In this document: one piece after another, positions 7,480 through 18,084 of the stretch
Layout: each line of letters starts with the position of its first letter
Position numbering within the stretch: position 1 is the stretch's first letter
Assembly (NCBI RefSeq): GCF_000967495.1
Contig: NZ_JXXU01000041.1
Span: forward strand, 1-40,659
DNA from: Vibrio neptunius
GTDB lineage: Bacteria > Pseudomonadota > Gammaproteobacteria > Enterobacterales > Vibrionaceae
DNA: 40,659 nucleotides
Direction: 5' to 3'
Made by a program: the position numbers and the translations under genes
The notes under the pieces: model-generated
What the model was told of the DNA's origin: nothing
Databases searched by the model: none
What the model saw: the letters and a program-made list of their open reading frames with translations, nothing else

Positions 7480-8432
7480 TATCGAATTCGTATGGTGGTG
7501 GGCATTTTTGTTGCTACCACTTCCCATACTGATTTATTTTTTACTGCCACCGGTTAAGCAGTCATCGCCGGTTTATATGCCCTACTTGCCGAATTCAGCA
7601 GTCGGCAGTGCGCCGAGAAACTTATTGGCTAAAGTTCTGGCGAGCTTAGTCTGGCTAGGCGTGATTACAGCAGTCGCGAGACCTGTCTGGTATGGCGATC
7701 CTGTCACGACACAACCCAAGCATAGAGACATGATGCTGGTTGTCGATCTGTCTTACTCAATGAGTAAAGAAGACATGCAGTTCAACGGTGATTACATCGA
7801 CCGTTTAAGCGCCGTCAAACACGTCTTATCTGACTTTATATCCAAACGTCAGGGAGACCGATTGGGTTTAGTGCTGTTTGCCGATCACGCTTATCTGCAA
7901 ACACCATTAACTCTCGATAGACAGACAGTCGCCGAGCAACTAAACCAAACTGTATTACGCCTTGTAGGGACCAAAACCGCTATTGGTGAAGGTATTGGGC
8001 TTGCAACCAAAACGTTCGTCGATAGCGATGCGCCACAACGAGTGATGATACTACTCAGCGATGGCAGCAACACGGCGGGCGTACTGGATCCTATCGAAGC
8101 CGCCGAAATTGCCAAAAAGTACAACGCCACCATTTACACAGTTGGCGTCGGTGCTGGAGAAATGATGGTCAAAGAGTTTTTCATGACACGTAAAGTCAAC
8201 ACTGCACAAGACTTAGACGAAAAATCTCTGATGAGCATTGCCCAGCTAACAGGTGGACAATATTTCCGCGCTCGTGACAGCAAAGAACTGGCCACCATCT
8301 ATGACACCATTAATAGCCTAGAACCTGTTAGCCAAGCCACGCAGACCTGGCGACCACAACAAGAGTGGTTCGGGGTACCACTGGCGATAGCACTGACAGG
8401 CTTATTTGTACTGATTATCATTAGGAGGAATC

Positions 8433-8440
<8 letters not shown>
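7472..8440 (+). CDS. batA: BatA-like VWA domain membrane protein
   Basis: 322 residues from TTG 7472. This start is chosen because AAGGAG lies 8-9 nt upstream and it gives MANIEFVWWWAFLLLPLPIL, a clean first membrane helix; a TTG at 7433 would overlap the upstream gene by 47 nt and add a hydrophilic leader. A second helix lies at about 51-70. A VWA domain with MIDAS DLSYS (about 92-96) and the SDGSNT segment follows, and a C-terminal helix (VPLAIALTGLFVLIII) anchors it. The layout is that of BatA proteins of the Bacteroides aerotolerance type. The VWA domain probably faces the periplasm and is a client of the MoxR ATPase. The stop overlaps the batB start by 8 nt. Confidence 0.88.
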
Positions 8441-10265
<1,825 letters not shown>

Positions 10266-10267
10266 CT

Positions 10268-11905
10268 ATGAATCGACAAATAATGAAACTGATTAGCTTC
10301 TTAGCGCTGGCGTTATCTTTTTTCAGCCAACCCGCGATGGCGGCTAACGTCTGGGCGTCTGTCAGCAAGAATAAAGTCGTCAAGAACGAAGTCTTTCAAC
10401 TTCGCGTGGTGGTCGACGAAAAGGTATCTTCCGACGATATTGATTTCAGCGGATTGCAAAAAGACTTCTATGTGGGTCGACCTAGCTTTGGATCTTCGAT
10501 CAATATCGTCAATGGCAATCGCAGTACACGCAGTGAGTGGAACTTAACACTAGCCGCTCAGACTCTCGGCGTGGCAAAGATTCCCGCTTTTACCATCAAT
10601 GGTGCGAGCTCGAAACCAATCGCGATTCAAGTCACGATGAACAGAGATGAGCCTAAGGTATCCGATCTCGTTGAACTGCGCAGCTCACTGGATAAAACAA
10701 CGCTCTACCCCAATGAGAGTGCGTCATTACAAACTCGTCTCATTATCAAGGCCGATCCTAGACGACTGCAAAACCCAAATGTGGTTCCTCCACGAGTCGA
10801 CGGTCTGACCTTAACTCAAATTGGCGAACCGAATCAGTACCAGAGTGTGCTGGGTGGCGTAGAAGTCACGGTACTTGATCAGAACTACCTCATCACGGCA
10901 GACGAGCCGGGGGAATACACGCTCACCAGCGCGGCTTTCAAAGGCTCCGTTGTGTACGGAAATGACCGCACAGGAACGACCAAGCTCATTTCCGTGGATA
11001 CCCCTGCGAAAACATTTGATATCAAAGTAGAAGACAAGCCAGCAGGCTACACGGGGGTATGGCTACCTACCTCTGAGCTTAATTTAGCCCAAACATGGAC
11101 GTCGGCCGATGGAGAAAACATCGCCTCCTCTTCGACGCCTCAAGCCAAAGTTGGAGACTCAATTACTCGTGAATTGACGCTTGATATCAAAGGGCTGTCA
11201 TCTGACCGATTCCCCAATCTGAAAATCACTTACCCACAAGGTATTCGCGTTTATGAAGAAAAGCCCCAGTTCGCGCAACTGAATAATGGCTTCACTCGTA
11301 TGACATTAAAACAAGTCCTCATTCCTCAGCAAACGGGCAAGGTTGACCTACCGGAAGTTAATCTCAACTGGTGGGATAGCCAGAACAAACAACAAAAGAC
11401 CGCGCGTCTGGATGGTTTGTCACTGGATGTCAGCCCCGGTGAGAGCTTGAACATTCCCGTACCGGCCTCTCCATACACAGCGCCAGCCGACATAAAAACG
11501 GTCACCGTCAGTGACCCAGGCATCTGGCCCTATCTAACCGGGTTGTTTGCTCTTCTTTGGGCAATCAGCACTGTGCTGTGGCTAACAAAACGTCCACAAA
11601 CAATCGAGTCAGATAAAAGGCAAATCAACGTTCCCCTCAAATCAAGTGACGCTTTGATAGCGGCTTTGCAAGCAGGAGACCATTTTAAAGCACAGCACAG
11701 CGCCTCAAAATGGCTGATGGAAGCACAAATTAACGATCCTTCTCTTGTTAACGAGATCCAGAATGAACTGGATGAAATGCAAAAGTGTCATTTTTCTCAG
11801 CAAGAAACTGGCTGGAATGCTGCAAAACTGCTTAAACTAATAAACAAGGTGGACAAAATGCCTCGCGCAACAGGGAAGCCAGAGGAAAGATTAGCGAAGC
11901 TTTAG
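10268..11905 (+). CDS. batD: BatD family protein
   Basis: 545 residues from ATG 10268, two bases past the batB stop. A GTG at 10259 would overlap batB and is less likely. A signal peptide (KLISFLALALSFFSQPAMA then ANVWAS) directs it to the periplasm. The long beta-rich region starting VWASVSKNKVVKNEVFQLRVVVDE is the BatD (oxygen tolerance) pattern, with DFSGLQKDFYVGRP early on. A membrane helix at about 418-440 (IWPYLTGLFALLWAISTVLWL) is followed by a cytoplasmic tail. It closes the moxR-batD operon. A role in envelope stress or assembly of surface structures is inferred from the family. Confidence 0.88.
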   Translation: MNRQIMKLISFLALALSFFSQPAMAANVWASVSKNKVVKNEVFQLRVVVDEKVSSDDIDFSGLQKDFYVGRPSFGSSINIVNGNRSTRSEWNLTLAAQTLGVAKIPAFTINGASSKPIAIQVTMNRDEPKVSDLVELRSSLDKTTLYPNESASLQTRLIIKADPRRLQNPNVVPPRVDGLTLTQIGEPNQYQSVLGGVEVTVLDQNYLITADEPGEYTLTSAAFKGSVVYGNDRTGTTKLISVDTPAKTFDIKVEDKPAGYTGVWLPTSELNLAQTWTSADGENIASSSTPQAKVGDSITRELTLDIKGLSSDRFPNLKITYPQGIRVYEEKPQFAQLNNGFTRMTLKQVLIPQQTGKVDLPEVNLNWWDSQNKQQKTARLDGLSLDVSPGESLNIPVPASPYTAPADIKTVTVSDPGIWPYLTGLFALLWAISTVLWLTKRPQTIESDKRQINVPLKSSDALIAALQAGDHFKAQHSASKWLMEAQINDPSLVNEIQNELDEMQKCHFSQQETGWNAAKLLKLINKVDKMPRATGKPEERLAKL

Positions 11906-11970
11906 CACAGTCAAGATAGAGGCATTGTCCAGGTTTATATTCATTACGCTAATGAATAACTGGAGGAATG

Positions 11971-12138
11971 ATGTCGGCAATTGAAAAGCCAGATCCCAGT
12001 ACTCATTATGTGATCCTCTATTTTGATGGATCTCAAATGACTTCATTTGAAGTCGATGCGTCCAGTCGTCATGAAGCGATAGAAGCGTTTAAAAATCTGG
12101 GGTTTGCGGAGCAAGATATATTTTCAATCTCTCCCTAA
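11971..12138 (+). CDS. 55-residue conserved-looking small protein
   Basis: This starts MSAIEKPDPSTHYVILYFDG and ends GFAEQDIFSISP. Alternating beta and helix pattern (HYVILYFDGSQMTSFEVDASSRHEAIEAFKNLGF) suggests a small folded ferredoxin-like or dsRBD-sized domain. GGAGG lies 4 nt before ATG 11971; the adjacent ATG 11968 is also possible. It lies 65 nt after batD and directly before a terminator, so it may be the last gene of that operon. Function unknown; it carries no signal or membrane segment. Confidence 0.65.
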   Translation: MSAIEKPDPSTHYVILYFDGSQMTSFEVDASSRHEAIEAFKNLGFAEQDIFSISP

Positions 12139-12156
12139 TCTAATCATCTAGCCACG

Positions 12157-12187
12157 AAAGGCAGCGTCTTAGCTGCCTTTCTGTTTT
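12157..12187 (+). terminator. rho-independent terminator
   Basis: AAAGGCAGC/GCTGCCTTT, 9-bp perfect stem with a 6-nt loop, followed by CTGTTTT. It closes the bat operon and small gene, 18 bp after the stop. Confidence 0.8.
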
Positions 12188-12204
12188 AAGCGGACAATTC
12201 AATA

Positions 12205-12696
12205 ATGAAAAGGACTGCCTCTAAAACAATTGGGATGTTGGGCACGTTGTTTTTTGCCTTTGCAGCCATCGCAGAAGTTGATTTGGTCAAGGTTGATAAA
12301 TCCAAACGCCGCATGTACCTGATCGACAATGATCAGGTAGTGAGGGAATTTCGCATTGCCCTTGGCAAGCATCCAAAGGGACATAAAACTCAGGAAGGGG
12401 ATCATCGGACACCAGAAGGACGCTACTATCTCGACTTCGTGCTTGATGATTCGGAGTTCTATCGCTCAATTCATATCAGCTACCCCAACCTACGGGATAT
12501 TGCCTATGCAGAGCAGCTCAATATCAACCCTGGAGGAAACATAAAGATTCATGGATTAAGAAACGGGGAACAGCGCCCCGCAACATTTGTACAGAGTTTT
12601 GACTGGACTAACGGCTGCATCGCCATTACTAACGAAGAAATGGATGAACTGCTCACTCTAGTGAAAACAGGGACACCGATAGAGATCCGCTGGTAA
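12205..12696 (+). CDS. periplasmic L,D-transpeptidase family (YkuD) protein
   Basis: 163 residues. A signal peptide (MLGTLFFAFAAIA, cleavage near residue 23) is followed by a YkuD domain. The domain shows VDKSKRRMYLIDNDQVVREFRIALG, TPEGRYYLDF, and the catalytic motif IKIHG (His116) then DWTNGCIAITNEEMDEL with nucleophile Cys138. This short single-domain form matches the family of periplasmic murein L,D-transpeptidase/carboxypeptidase-like enzymes (ErfK/YafK relatives) that act on peptidoglycan peptides. Transpeptidase versus hydrolase activity cannot be told from sequence. It is convergent with the exporter gene, leaving only 3 bp between stops. Confidence 0.88.
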   Translation: MKRTASKTIGMLGTLFFAFAAIAEVDLVKVDKSKRRMYLIDNDQVVREFRIALGKHPKGHKTQEGDHRTPEGRYYLDFVLDDSEFYRSIHISYPNLRDIAYAEQLNINPGGNIKIHGLRNGEQRPATFVQSFDWTNGCIAITNEEMDELLTLVKTGTPIEIRW

Positions 12697-12699
12697 ACC

Positions 12700-13617
12700 T
12701 CAGTCCTGACACGGCTGTGGTTCAACCGAAGCCACTTTTTTCTCCCTCGTCACCCACCAGCACAACAATGACCCTATCGTCACCAGCGCCACCCCCTGCA
12801 AAAACGTATCGGTGAGCACTAGGCCAAGAATCACGGAAGAAATAACGGTAGACAGCACAGGTGTAAAGTAAGACAAGGTTGCGAGCAACACCATATTACC
12901 GCCAATAATTGCGTAGTTCCAAAGCGCATAGCCACTGCCCATCGCAATCCCCGTGATGAGCAACAAACCACCAGATTCAAGATGGATACTCATTCCCGTT
13001 TCATTACTAATGGCGTACTTTATCCATAACGTTACGGCGGTCATTATAAAGAACAAGGTGATCGGATTTTGCCCTTTAGAAATTCGCTTAGTGAGATTGC
13101 AGTAGATCGCCCACAGAAACGCGCCGACAAATGCCATCGCGTAAGTGAGCGGGTTGGTCGCCACATTAGCGGCAATTTGGTTGAAAGACAGCCCCTGTTC
13201 TCCAGTGATACTCCAAGCCACACCAAAAAACGCCAGAGCAATCGCCGGATAAACCAAGATATTGGTTTTCTTCGGACTAAACGTCACTGCCAATAACACC
13301 GTCAAAGCAGGCCATAAGTAGTTAATGACCAGCATTTCCACAGCTTGTTGTCGAGAGTTCGCCATAGCGAGTGCGAGCGCCAAGCATATTTCGTAAGCAA
13401 CAAACAGCCCGCCACCCAGCATGACGTAGGTCAGTGAATAGCTTCTGATTCTGGGTAACCCCATGACCATCACCAAAAACAGAGAAGCAACGGTATAAAT
13501 CGATGCCGCACCGCCAATCGGCCCCAAAAATTCGGTGACCGTCCGAGCCAGCCCCATCACACTGCTCCATAGTAGGATGGCTAACACACCGCACAAGGTA
13601 AATTTATGTTGGCTCAC
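12700..13617 (-). CDS. yddG: aromatic amino acid exporter YddG-like (EamA/DMT family)
   Basis: 305 residues with ten hydrophobic helices in two EamA halves. Close family resemblance to E. coli YddG as I remember it: ILLWSSVMGLARTVTE, GPIGGAASIYTVASLFL, YEICLALALAMANSRQQAVE, NYLWPALTVLLAV, ALWNYAIIGGNM and LSYFTPVLS all match in order. YddG exports aromatic amino acids and some dipeptides across the inner membrane. A 41-bp gap separates it from the upstream acetyltransferase gene on the same strand, so they may be cotranscribed. The substrate is inferred from homology. Confidence 0.85.
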   Translation of the reverse strand: MSQHKFTLCGVLAILLWSSVMGLARTVTEFLGPIGGAASIYTVASLFLVMVMGLPRIRSYSLTYVMLGGGLFVAYEICLALALAMANSRQQAVEMLVINYLWPALTVLLAVTFSPKKTNILVYPAIALAFFGVAWSITGEQGLSFNQIAANVATNPLTYAMAFVGAFLWAIYCNLTKRISKGQNPITLFFIMTAVTLWIKYAISNETGMSIHLESGGLLLITGIAMGSGYALWNYAIIGGNMVLLATLSYFTPVLSTVISSVILGLVLTDTFLQGVALVTIGSLLCWWVTREKKVASVEPQPCQD

Positions 13618-13658
13618 ACAACTCTCTCAATTTGACCACAAAGGAGCTTAACCTAGCG

Positions 13659-14219
13659 TTAACTGTCGTTCTCTGTCAAATGTCTTATTAATTTTGCTGG
13701 CGTTCCACCATACAGGCTGTCTGGTGGAACATCACGTGTGACCACAGAGTTGGCGGCAATGACGCTGCGTGCACCAATCGTCACACCTTGATTGATCACC
13801 ACATTGCCGCCAATCCAAACATCATCTTCAACGATGATTGGCAAGCAAGTGGTTTCCCAGCCACGTCGGCTACGATAGTCCAAAGGGTGGCCTGCCGTAT
13901 AAAATTGCGTATTGGGACCAATCAGTACGTGGTTACCAATGGTTATATCAGCGCCATCTAACATGGTGACGTTCATATTGATAAAGGTGTTGTCCCCAAT
14001 GGATATGGTTTGGCCAAACTCACAAAGAAAAGGAGAACGAATCATGCTCGCTTCGCCAAAGCGTTTTAGCAGCCGGCGGAAAAGATCGACACGCTGCGCA
14101 TCACTGGTGTTGTGATTTAACTCTTGCAATAAACCAGTGGCTTGCTCACGAACTTTATTGACACTACCGTCAGAGCCGTTAAACAACTGACCCGACACCA
14201 TTTTTTCAAACTCTGTCAT
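13659..14219 (-). CDS. Maa/NodL-type hexapeptide O-acetyltransferase
   Basis: 186 residues. An N-terminal helical Maa domain (VSGQLFNGSDGSVNKVREQATGLLQELN) is followed by left-handed beta-helix repeats (ISIGDNTFINMNV, ITIGNHVLIGPNT, VWIGGNVVINQGVTIG). Catalytic His111 lies in FYTAGHPLD, and the usual end GGTPAKLIRHL is present. The family transfers acetyl from acetyl-CoA to sugars such as maltose or galactosides; the natural substrate here is unknown. The ATG at 14219 is used; an in-frame TTG at 14231 is less likely. Confidence 0.9.
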   Translation of the reverse strand: MTEFEKMVSGQLFNGSDGSVNKVREQATGLLQELNHNTSDAQRVDLFRRLLKRFGEASMIRSPFLCEFGQTISIGDNTFINMNVTMLDGADITIGNHVLIGPNTQFYTAGHPLDYRSRRGWETTCLPIIVEDDVWIGGNVVINQGVTIGARSVIAANSVVTRDVPPDSLYGGTPAKLIRHLTENDS

Positions 14220-14322
14220 CACGTTTTCCAATTAACTGCTTGAATAGAATAAATAAAATAACGCGAATGGAAGGCAGGAAAAAGAGAAAAGCTCGCAGGT
14301 GATCTTTTCCCTAATTTACAAA

Positions 14323-14349
14323 AAAGCCGAGTTGTAAACTCGGCTTTCC
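14323..14349. terminator. terminator after the OsmC-like gene
   Basis: AGCCGAGTT/AACTCGGCT stem with a short loop and an A-run on the left, giving a T-run on the minus strand. It lies 16 bp past the minus-strand OsmC-like stop. Confidence 0.85.
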
Positions 14350-14364
14350 ACATAATTGAACAGG

Positions 14365-14763
14365 CTAAACGATTTCCCAACTGTGGGTCATTTCGACGCC
14401 AGCACCTAGCATCAGACACACTGAACAGTACTTTTGCAAAGAGTCTGCTGTTACTTTTGCGACAATGTCTGTATCCAGATTGTCTCCCGACACCTCAAAG
14501 TGAATATTGACTTTGGTGAAGATACGAGGCGCAGTTTCACGTCGCTCTGTCGTGAGTTTTGCAGTGCAGCTAGTGACCTTTTGTCCTGCTTCTTTAAGCC
14601 CGTCCACAACGTCAACTGAGCTACATCCGCCAGCGGCCATCAAGACCATTTCCATTGGGCTGGGTGCTGTGGCACCGCCATTGCCATCCATCACTACGGA
14701 ATGACCAGATTGAGAGTGACCAAGAAATTTAAAATCTTCGACCCATTTTACTTCGGCTTGCAT
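14365..14763 (-). CDS. yhfA: OsmC family protein, YhfA-like
   Basis: 132 residues. It closely follows E. coli YhfA as I recall it: MQAEVKWVEDFKFLGHSQSGHSVVMDG, APSPMEMVLMAAGGCSSVDVV and KYCSVCLMLGAGVEMTHSWE. The two conserved OsmC-family cysteines appear as Cys47 and Cys113, with an extra Cys116. OsmC/Ohr proteins reduce organic peroxides; the YhfA branch is less well characterised, so peroxidase activity is only suggested. It sits 11 bp downstream of the oxidoreductase gene and shares its strand, so the two are probably one transcript ended by the adjacent terminator. Confidence 0.88.
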   Translation of the reverse strand: MQAEVKWVEDFKFLGHSQSGHSVVMDGNGGATAPSPMEMVLMAAGGCSSVDVVDGLKEAGQKVTSCTAKLTTERRETAPRIFTKVNIHFEVSGDNLDTDIVAKVTADSLQKYCSVCLMLGAGVEMTHSWEIV

Positions 14764-14774
14764 ATCTTTCTCTC

Positions 14775-15752
14775 TTATACGTCTGTCGGGAATGTGACAC
14801 CCGTTTGCTTGCGAATTTCTGTCAACAATTTAGCCACAATCAGCGAGCGCTGCATACACGCTTGATCAATTTTTTTCGTTTCAAATTGCTGAGCAAACGC
14901 CAGAGCTTCGTAATACATCGGATTTGGGTCTTGCTTTACGCTCAAATCCACACCAACGCCACCTCGGGTGATTTTTGTCAGCTTTTTGCCCGTTGAAATC
15001 ATCTCCATTAGCAGCGCTCCTTCTTCACCCTGAATTTCACTCGGTAAATAAGAGTCACTGGTCTTGGAGTGCTGAAGCACCACTTCAAAACCGTCATAGC
15101 CAAGGATGACGCTCCCGCTACCATCTACGCCACTGTCGAGCATCTGAGCCTGTGCTTTGACACTGAGAGGTTCACCAAACAACTCTACCGCTGAACCCAC
15201 ACAGTAGTAACCAATGTCCATAATCGAACCATTGGCGAAGGCAGGGTTAAAGGTGTTTGGGGTTTCACCAGCCAGATACTTAGGATAACGTGAAGAATAC
15301 TGGCAGTAGGTAATCAAGGCTTTTCGGATCTGACCAATGTTCTGACTTTGCTCTTTCAGTCGCTTAAAATTCGGTGTATGTGGCGACATGAAAGCCTCAA
15401 AAAGAACCACATCATTCGCCAACGCAGTCTGATACATCTGTTGAGCTAGCGTATCATTCGCAGCCAATGGCTTCTCGCAAATAACATGCTTACCTGCCTC
15501 GAGTAATTTCAATGCTTGTGGCGCATGCAGCGAGTTGGGGCTAGCGATATAAACGACATCGATCGACTTCGACGCCGCTAGCTCTGCAAAATCATCAAAC
15601 AGAGCGGGAGATGCGTATTTCTCAGCAAACGCTTTCGCTTTCTCGATAGAGCGAGAATACACACCAGCCAAAAGATATTGTTCTGTCTTCAACGCCGCTT
15701 CAATGAACTGATCAGTGATCCAGTTGGTCCCAATCACAGCAAGTCTAATCAT
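14775..15752 (-). CDS. Gfo/Idh/MocA family NAD(P)-dependent oxidoreductase
   Basis: 325 residues from ATG 15752, chosen over an in-frame ATG at 15770 because GGAG lies 8 nt upstream and the protein then begins at the first beta strand (MIRLAVIGTNWITDQF). The dinucleotide-binding turn is GTNWIT rather than the classic GxGxxG, which some subfamilies also show. The diagnostic EKP motif is at 93-95 (HVICEKPLAAN), and the C-terminal beta-sheet domain follows. The substrate is probably a sugar or polyol derivative; it cannot be specified. It is cytoplasmic, and upstream of the YhfA-like gene in an apparent two-gene unit. Confidence 0.88.
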   Translation of the reverse strand: MIRLAVIGTNWITDQFIEAALKTEQYLLAGVYSRSIEKAKAFAEKYASPALFDDFAELAASKSIDVVYIASPNSLHAPQALKLLEAGKHVICEKPLAANDTLAQQMYQTALANDVVLFEAFMSPHTPNFKRLKEQSQNIGQIRKALITYCQYSSRYPKYLAGETPNTFNPAFANGSIMDIGYYCVGSAVELFGEPLSVKAQAQMLDSGVDGSGSVILGYDGFEVVLQHSKTSDSYLPSEIQGEEGALLMEMISTGKKLTKITRGGVGVDLSVKQDPNPMYYEALAFAQQFETKKIDQACMQRSLIVAKLLTEIRKQTGVTFPTDV

Positions 15753-15774
15753 TATTTCGTCTCCAATCATGACA

Positions 15775-15795
15775 AAAGGAGCCGATGGCTCCTTT
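15775..15795 (-). terminator. terminator after the LysE-type gene
   Basis: AAAGGAGCC/GGCTCCTTT perfect 9-bp stem with a 3-nt loop, followed on the minus strand by TTTTGTC. It lies 28 bp beyond the exporter stop and 22 bp before the oxidoreductase start. Confidence 0.75.
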
Positions 15796-15823
15796 GAGAG
15801 TACTCTTGTTCGTGTTCGCTATC

Positions 15824-16438
15824 TTACACCGTCATTACCACTCGCACTGCTAAAAAGATCAGTACTGCGCCAGACAAACGGTCAATCAGTTGTGCTTTAG
15901 AGCGAATTTTGTCCAATAAACGGGGACTCGATAACAAGAACGTTATCAGGGTATACCACAAGCCATCGACTACGAGTGGGGTCAGAACAATCAAGGCTTT
16001 GGCGGTTAAACTGTCCCCAACGGCAACAAACTGGCTAAAAAGCGCGATAAAGAACAGCGCAATCTTAGGGCTTAGCATGGAGATAAGAAACCCTTCCTTA
16101 GCCGATTGCCAAGCCGATGTGTGCTCTCCCGATTCCAGCTTCGCGGCCACACCTCCTTTTGATCGAAGAGCATTGTAACCAAGGTACGCCAGATACGCGG
16201 CACCAGAGTAACTGATCGCTTTGAAAAGCAATGGAGACTGTTGTAGCACAACCGCTAGGCCGATCAGAGTAATAAAGGCGTAAATGCCAATCCCCAGAGC
16301 ATGAGCCCAAGCCGCTGCTAAACCATTGGTTCGTCCTCCCGCCAAACTATGTTTGGCAACCATAGCGAGGCTCGGGCCAGGAGACATGGCTCCTAAAATA
16401 CAAATGGTAAAAAGTGATAGCCAGATTGTGAGTGTCAT
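15824..16438 (-). CDS. LysE/RhtB family amino acid exporter
   Basis: 204 residues, normal for the family, with about six membrane helices. The N-terminal signature is ILGAMSPGPSLAMVAKHSLAGGRTNGLAAAWAHALGIGIYA, with the conserved PGP loop. SAKEGFLISMLSPKIALFFIALFSQFV in the middle and a C-terminal IDRLSGAVLIFLAVRV segment follow. The family exports amino acids such as threonine, homoserine or lysine. The divergent neighbour arrangement does not fix a substrate; the LysR gene lies directly upstream on the same strand (88 bp), so it could regulate this exporter. Confidence 0.9.
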   Translation of the reverse strand: MTLTIWLSLFTICILGAMSPGPSLAMVAKHSLAGGRTNGLAAAWAHALGIGIYAFITLIGLAVVLQQSPLLFKAISYSGAAYLAYLGYNALRSKGGVAAKLESGEHTSAWQSAKEGFLISMLSPKIALFFIALFSQFVAVGDSLTAKALIVLTPLVVDGLWYTLITFLLSSPRLLDKIRSKAQLIDRLSGAVLIFLAVRVVMTV

Positions 16439-16526
16439 TGTTGTTTCCTGAGGCTGATTCCATATCGCTAAACTATCGCAGCCAATAAATGATTTGAAAT
16501 CAAAGTTTATTATATCGGCTATGAAG

Positions 16527-17450
16527 TCAAATCATACCCACAGAGTAACTTGATGTTCGCATGGCATGAAGTACCCTCTCACGCATCCATTGATGCGCTT
16601 TATCCTGATCGTATTTGGGGTGCCACATCAGCCAATACTGATGAGCGTCAGTATCAAACGGTAAAGGGCGGTATTCAAGAGGGTAGTTAGCCGACAAGTT
16701 CAACGCAATATGCTCCGGCACCACCATCAGATAATCACTGGAAACCAACGCGTTGGCCGCTGCGGAAAAGAACGGGACTTTTAAAGCAATTCGTCTTTCA
16801 TAGCCAAGCGATTTGAGAACGTTATCTGTGCTTGAGTCTTTATCTCCCCCCCCAGTGACCTTTAAATGGGGGTAACCCACCAGCTGTTCTTCTGTCAGAG
16901 TTTGCAGGGCCGACAATGGGTGAGATTTTCGCATCAGACAGACTGACTTGTCTTCACCAATTTTCACACTGGTCACATTAGCGGGTTTCTCCGGCTGCAT
17001 GGTCGATGCCAAGTGAATACCGGTTTCACCAAAATTCAGCAGATATTCGGGCTGCCAAAGACGATAAGCGAGGTTGACGTTGGGCGACTGTTCGACCATC
17101 ACCGCGACCACATCTGGCACTATGTATTGAGCGACATAGTCACTGGAAGAGAGCACAAATTCTTGCTTCCATGTTCGTGGATCGAAAGGTTTGTCATGCA
17201 GCAGTTGCTCAAATTCACCCAATAAGAGGTTAAGTTTCCCCTGCATGACCAACGCTCTTGGTGTCGGTACCAACGCGTTGCCTTCGCGGACCAATAATGG
17301 GTCGCCACACAAGTCTCTTAACTGAGCAAGCTGGCGGCTGACAGCTGATTGGGTAATGTTGAGTCTATTCGCGGCTCTACTGACATGGCACTCTTCAAGC
17401 AATACCTGTAGCGAACGTAACAAGTTGAGATTGATATGGTTAAGAGACAT
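16527..17450 (-). CDS. LysR family transcriptional regulator
   Basis: 307 residues. The winged HTH spans about 5-64 (NLNLLRSLQVLLEECHVSRAANRLNITQSAVSRQLAQLRDLCGDPLLVREGNALVPTPRA in outline). It is followed by a two-lobed substrate-binding domain, FVLSSSDYVAQYIVPDVVAVM and LSALQTLTEEQL. The start overlaps the end of the Lrp gene by 11 nt, so the two regulators are cotranscribed and probably translationally coupled. The inducer is unknown. Adjacent exporter genes on both sides are candidate targets. Confidence 0.92.
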   Translation of the reverse strand: MSLNHINLNLLRSLQVLLEECHVSRAANRLNITQSAVSRQLAQLRDLCGDPLLVREGNALVPTPRALVMQGKLNLLLGEFEQLLHDKPFDPRTWKQEFVLSSSDYVAQYIVPDVVAVMVEQSPNVNLAYRLWQPEYLLNFGETGIHLASTMQPEKPANVTSVKIGEDKSVCLMRKSHPLSALQTLTEEQLVGYPHLKVTGGGDKDSSTDNVLKSLGYERRIALKVPFFSAAANALVSSDYLMVVPEHIALNLSANYPLEYRPLPFDTDAHQYWLMWHPKYDQDKAHQWMRERVLHAMRTSSYSVGMI

Positions 17451-17886
17451 GGCGTGTATTGAGGAACTCCGTAAGTACAGTGTGAGTCATTAGATGACGC
17501 AGTTCGGGGATTGCTTGTAGCTGATCACGAATTTCATTGAGCCTTGTCATGGTCGGAACTTCGACAAACAACATCATGTCGGTTTCTCCAGTGATAGCAT
17601 GACACCCTTTCACACCCTCGATGTTGCAAATAGTCTCAGCATAATATTCACAATAATGAGAAGACTCAGACATGTCGAACTTTAACGCCATATAAGCCTG
17701 TATCAGATCCGTTTCATCTTGTGCAATGTTGGCATGATAGCCAAGAATAACGTTTTCCTGTTCCAGTTTCTGAATTCTGGCCGTCACGGCTGAACGTGAC
17801 AAGTTGACCTGCCGAGCAATATCCGTGACCGAGGCTCTGGCGTCATGCTTTAAAAGACTAAGAATTTGATCGTCGAACTTATCCAT
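17440..17886 (-). CDS. Lrp/AsnC family transcriptional regulator
   Basis: 148 residues from ATG 17886, chosen because AGGA lies 7 nt upstream; an ATG at 17901 would add MTGSN. The HTH (DDQILSLLKHDARASVTDIARQVNLSRSAVTARIQKLE) occupies about 5-45, and the RAM/AsnC effector domain follows, with CNIEGVKGCHAITGETDMMLFVEV. It is divergent from the YjeH-type exporter, a classic arrangement for an Lrp-like regulator that senses an amino acid and switches on its exporter. It is followed by and overlaps the LysR gene. The regulated amino acid is inferred, not shown. Confidence 0.92.
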   Translation of the reverse strand: MDKFDDQILSLLKHDARASVTDIARQVNLSRSAVTARIQKLEQENVILGYHANIAQDETDLIQAYMALKFDMSESSHYCEYYAETICNIEGVKGCHAITGETDMMLFVEVPTMTRLNEIRDQLQAIPELRHLMTHTVLTEFLNTRHVS

Positions 17887-18084
17887 ATTACTTCCTGTCA
17901 TATCTCAACTTATCCTGTTGATTTCAGGTAATGTGACACAAAAGTCCGCTCGGCGAAAGAGTACAAATTGTCTATTCACCCTCCTCACTTCCGCCAAATT
18001 GACATATAACTACGACACATTGCTTGCTGTATTTTTCTATAAGTTTGATTAAGCTGTCACAAAAAATTTCAGCAAAGGCAAACC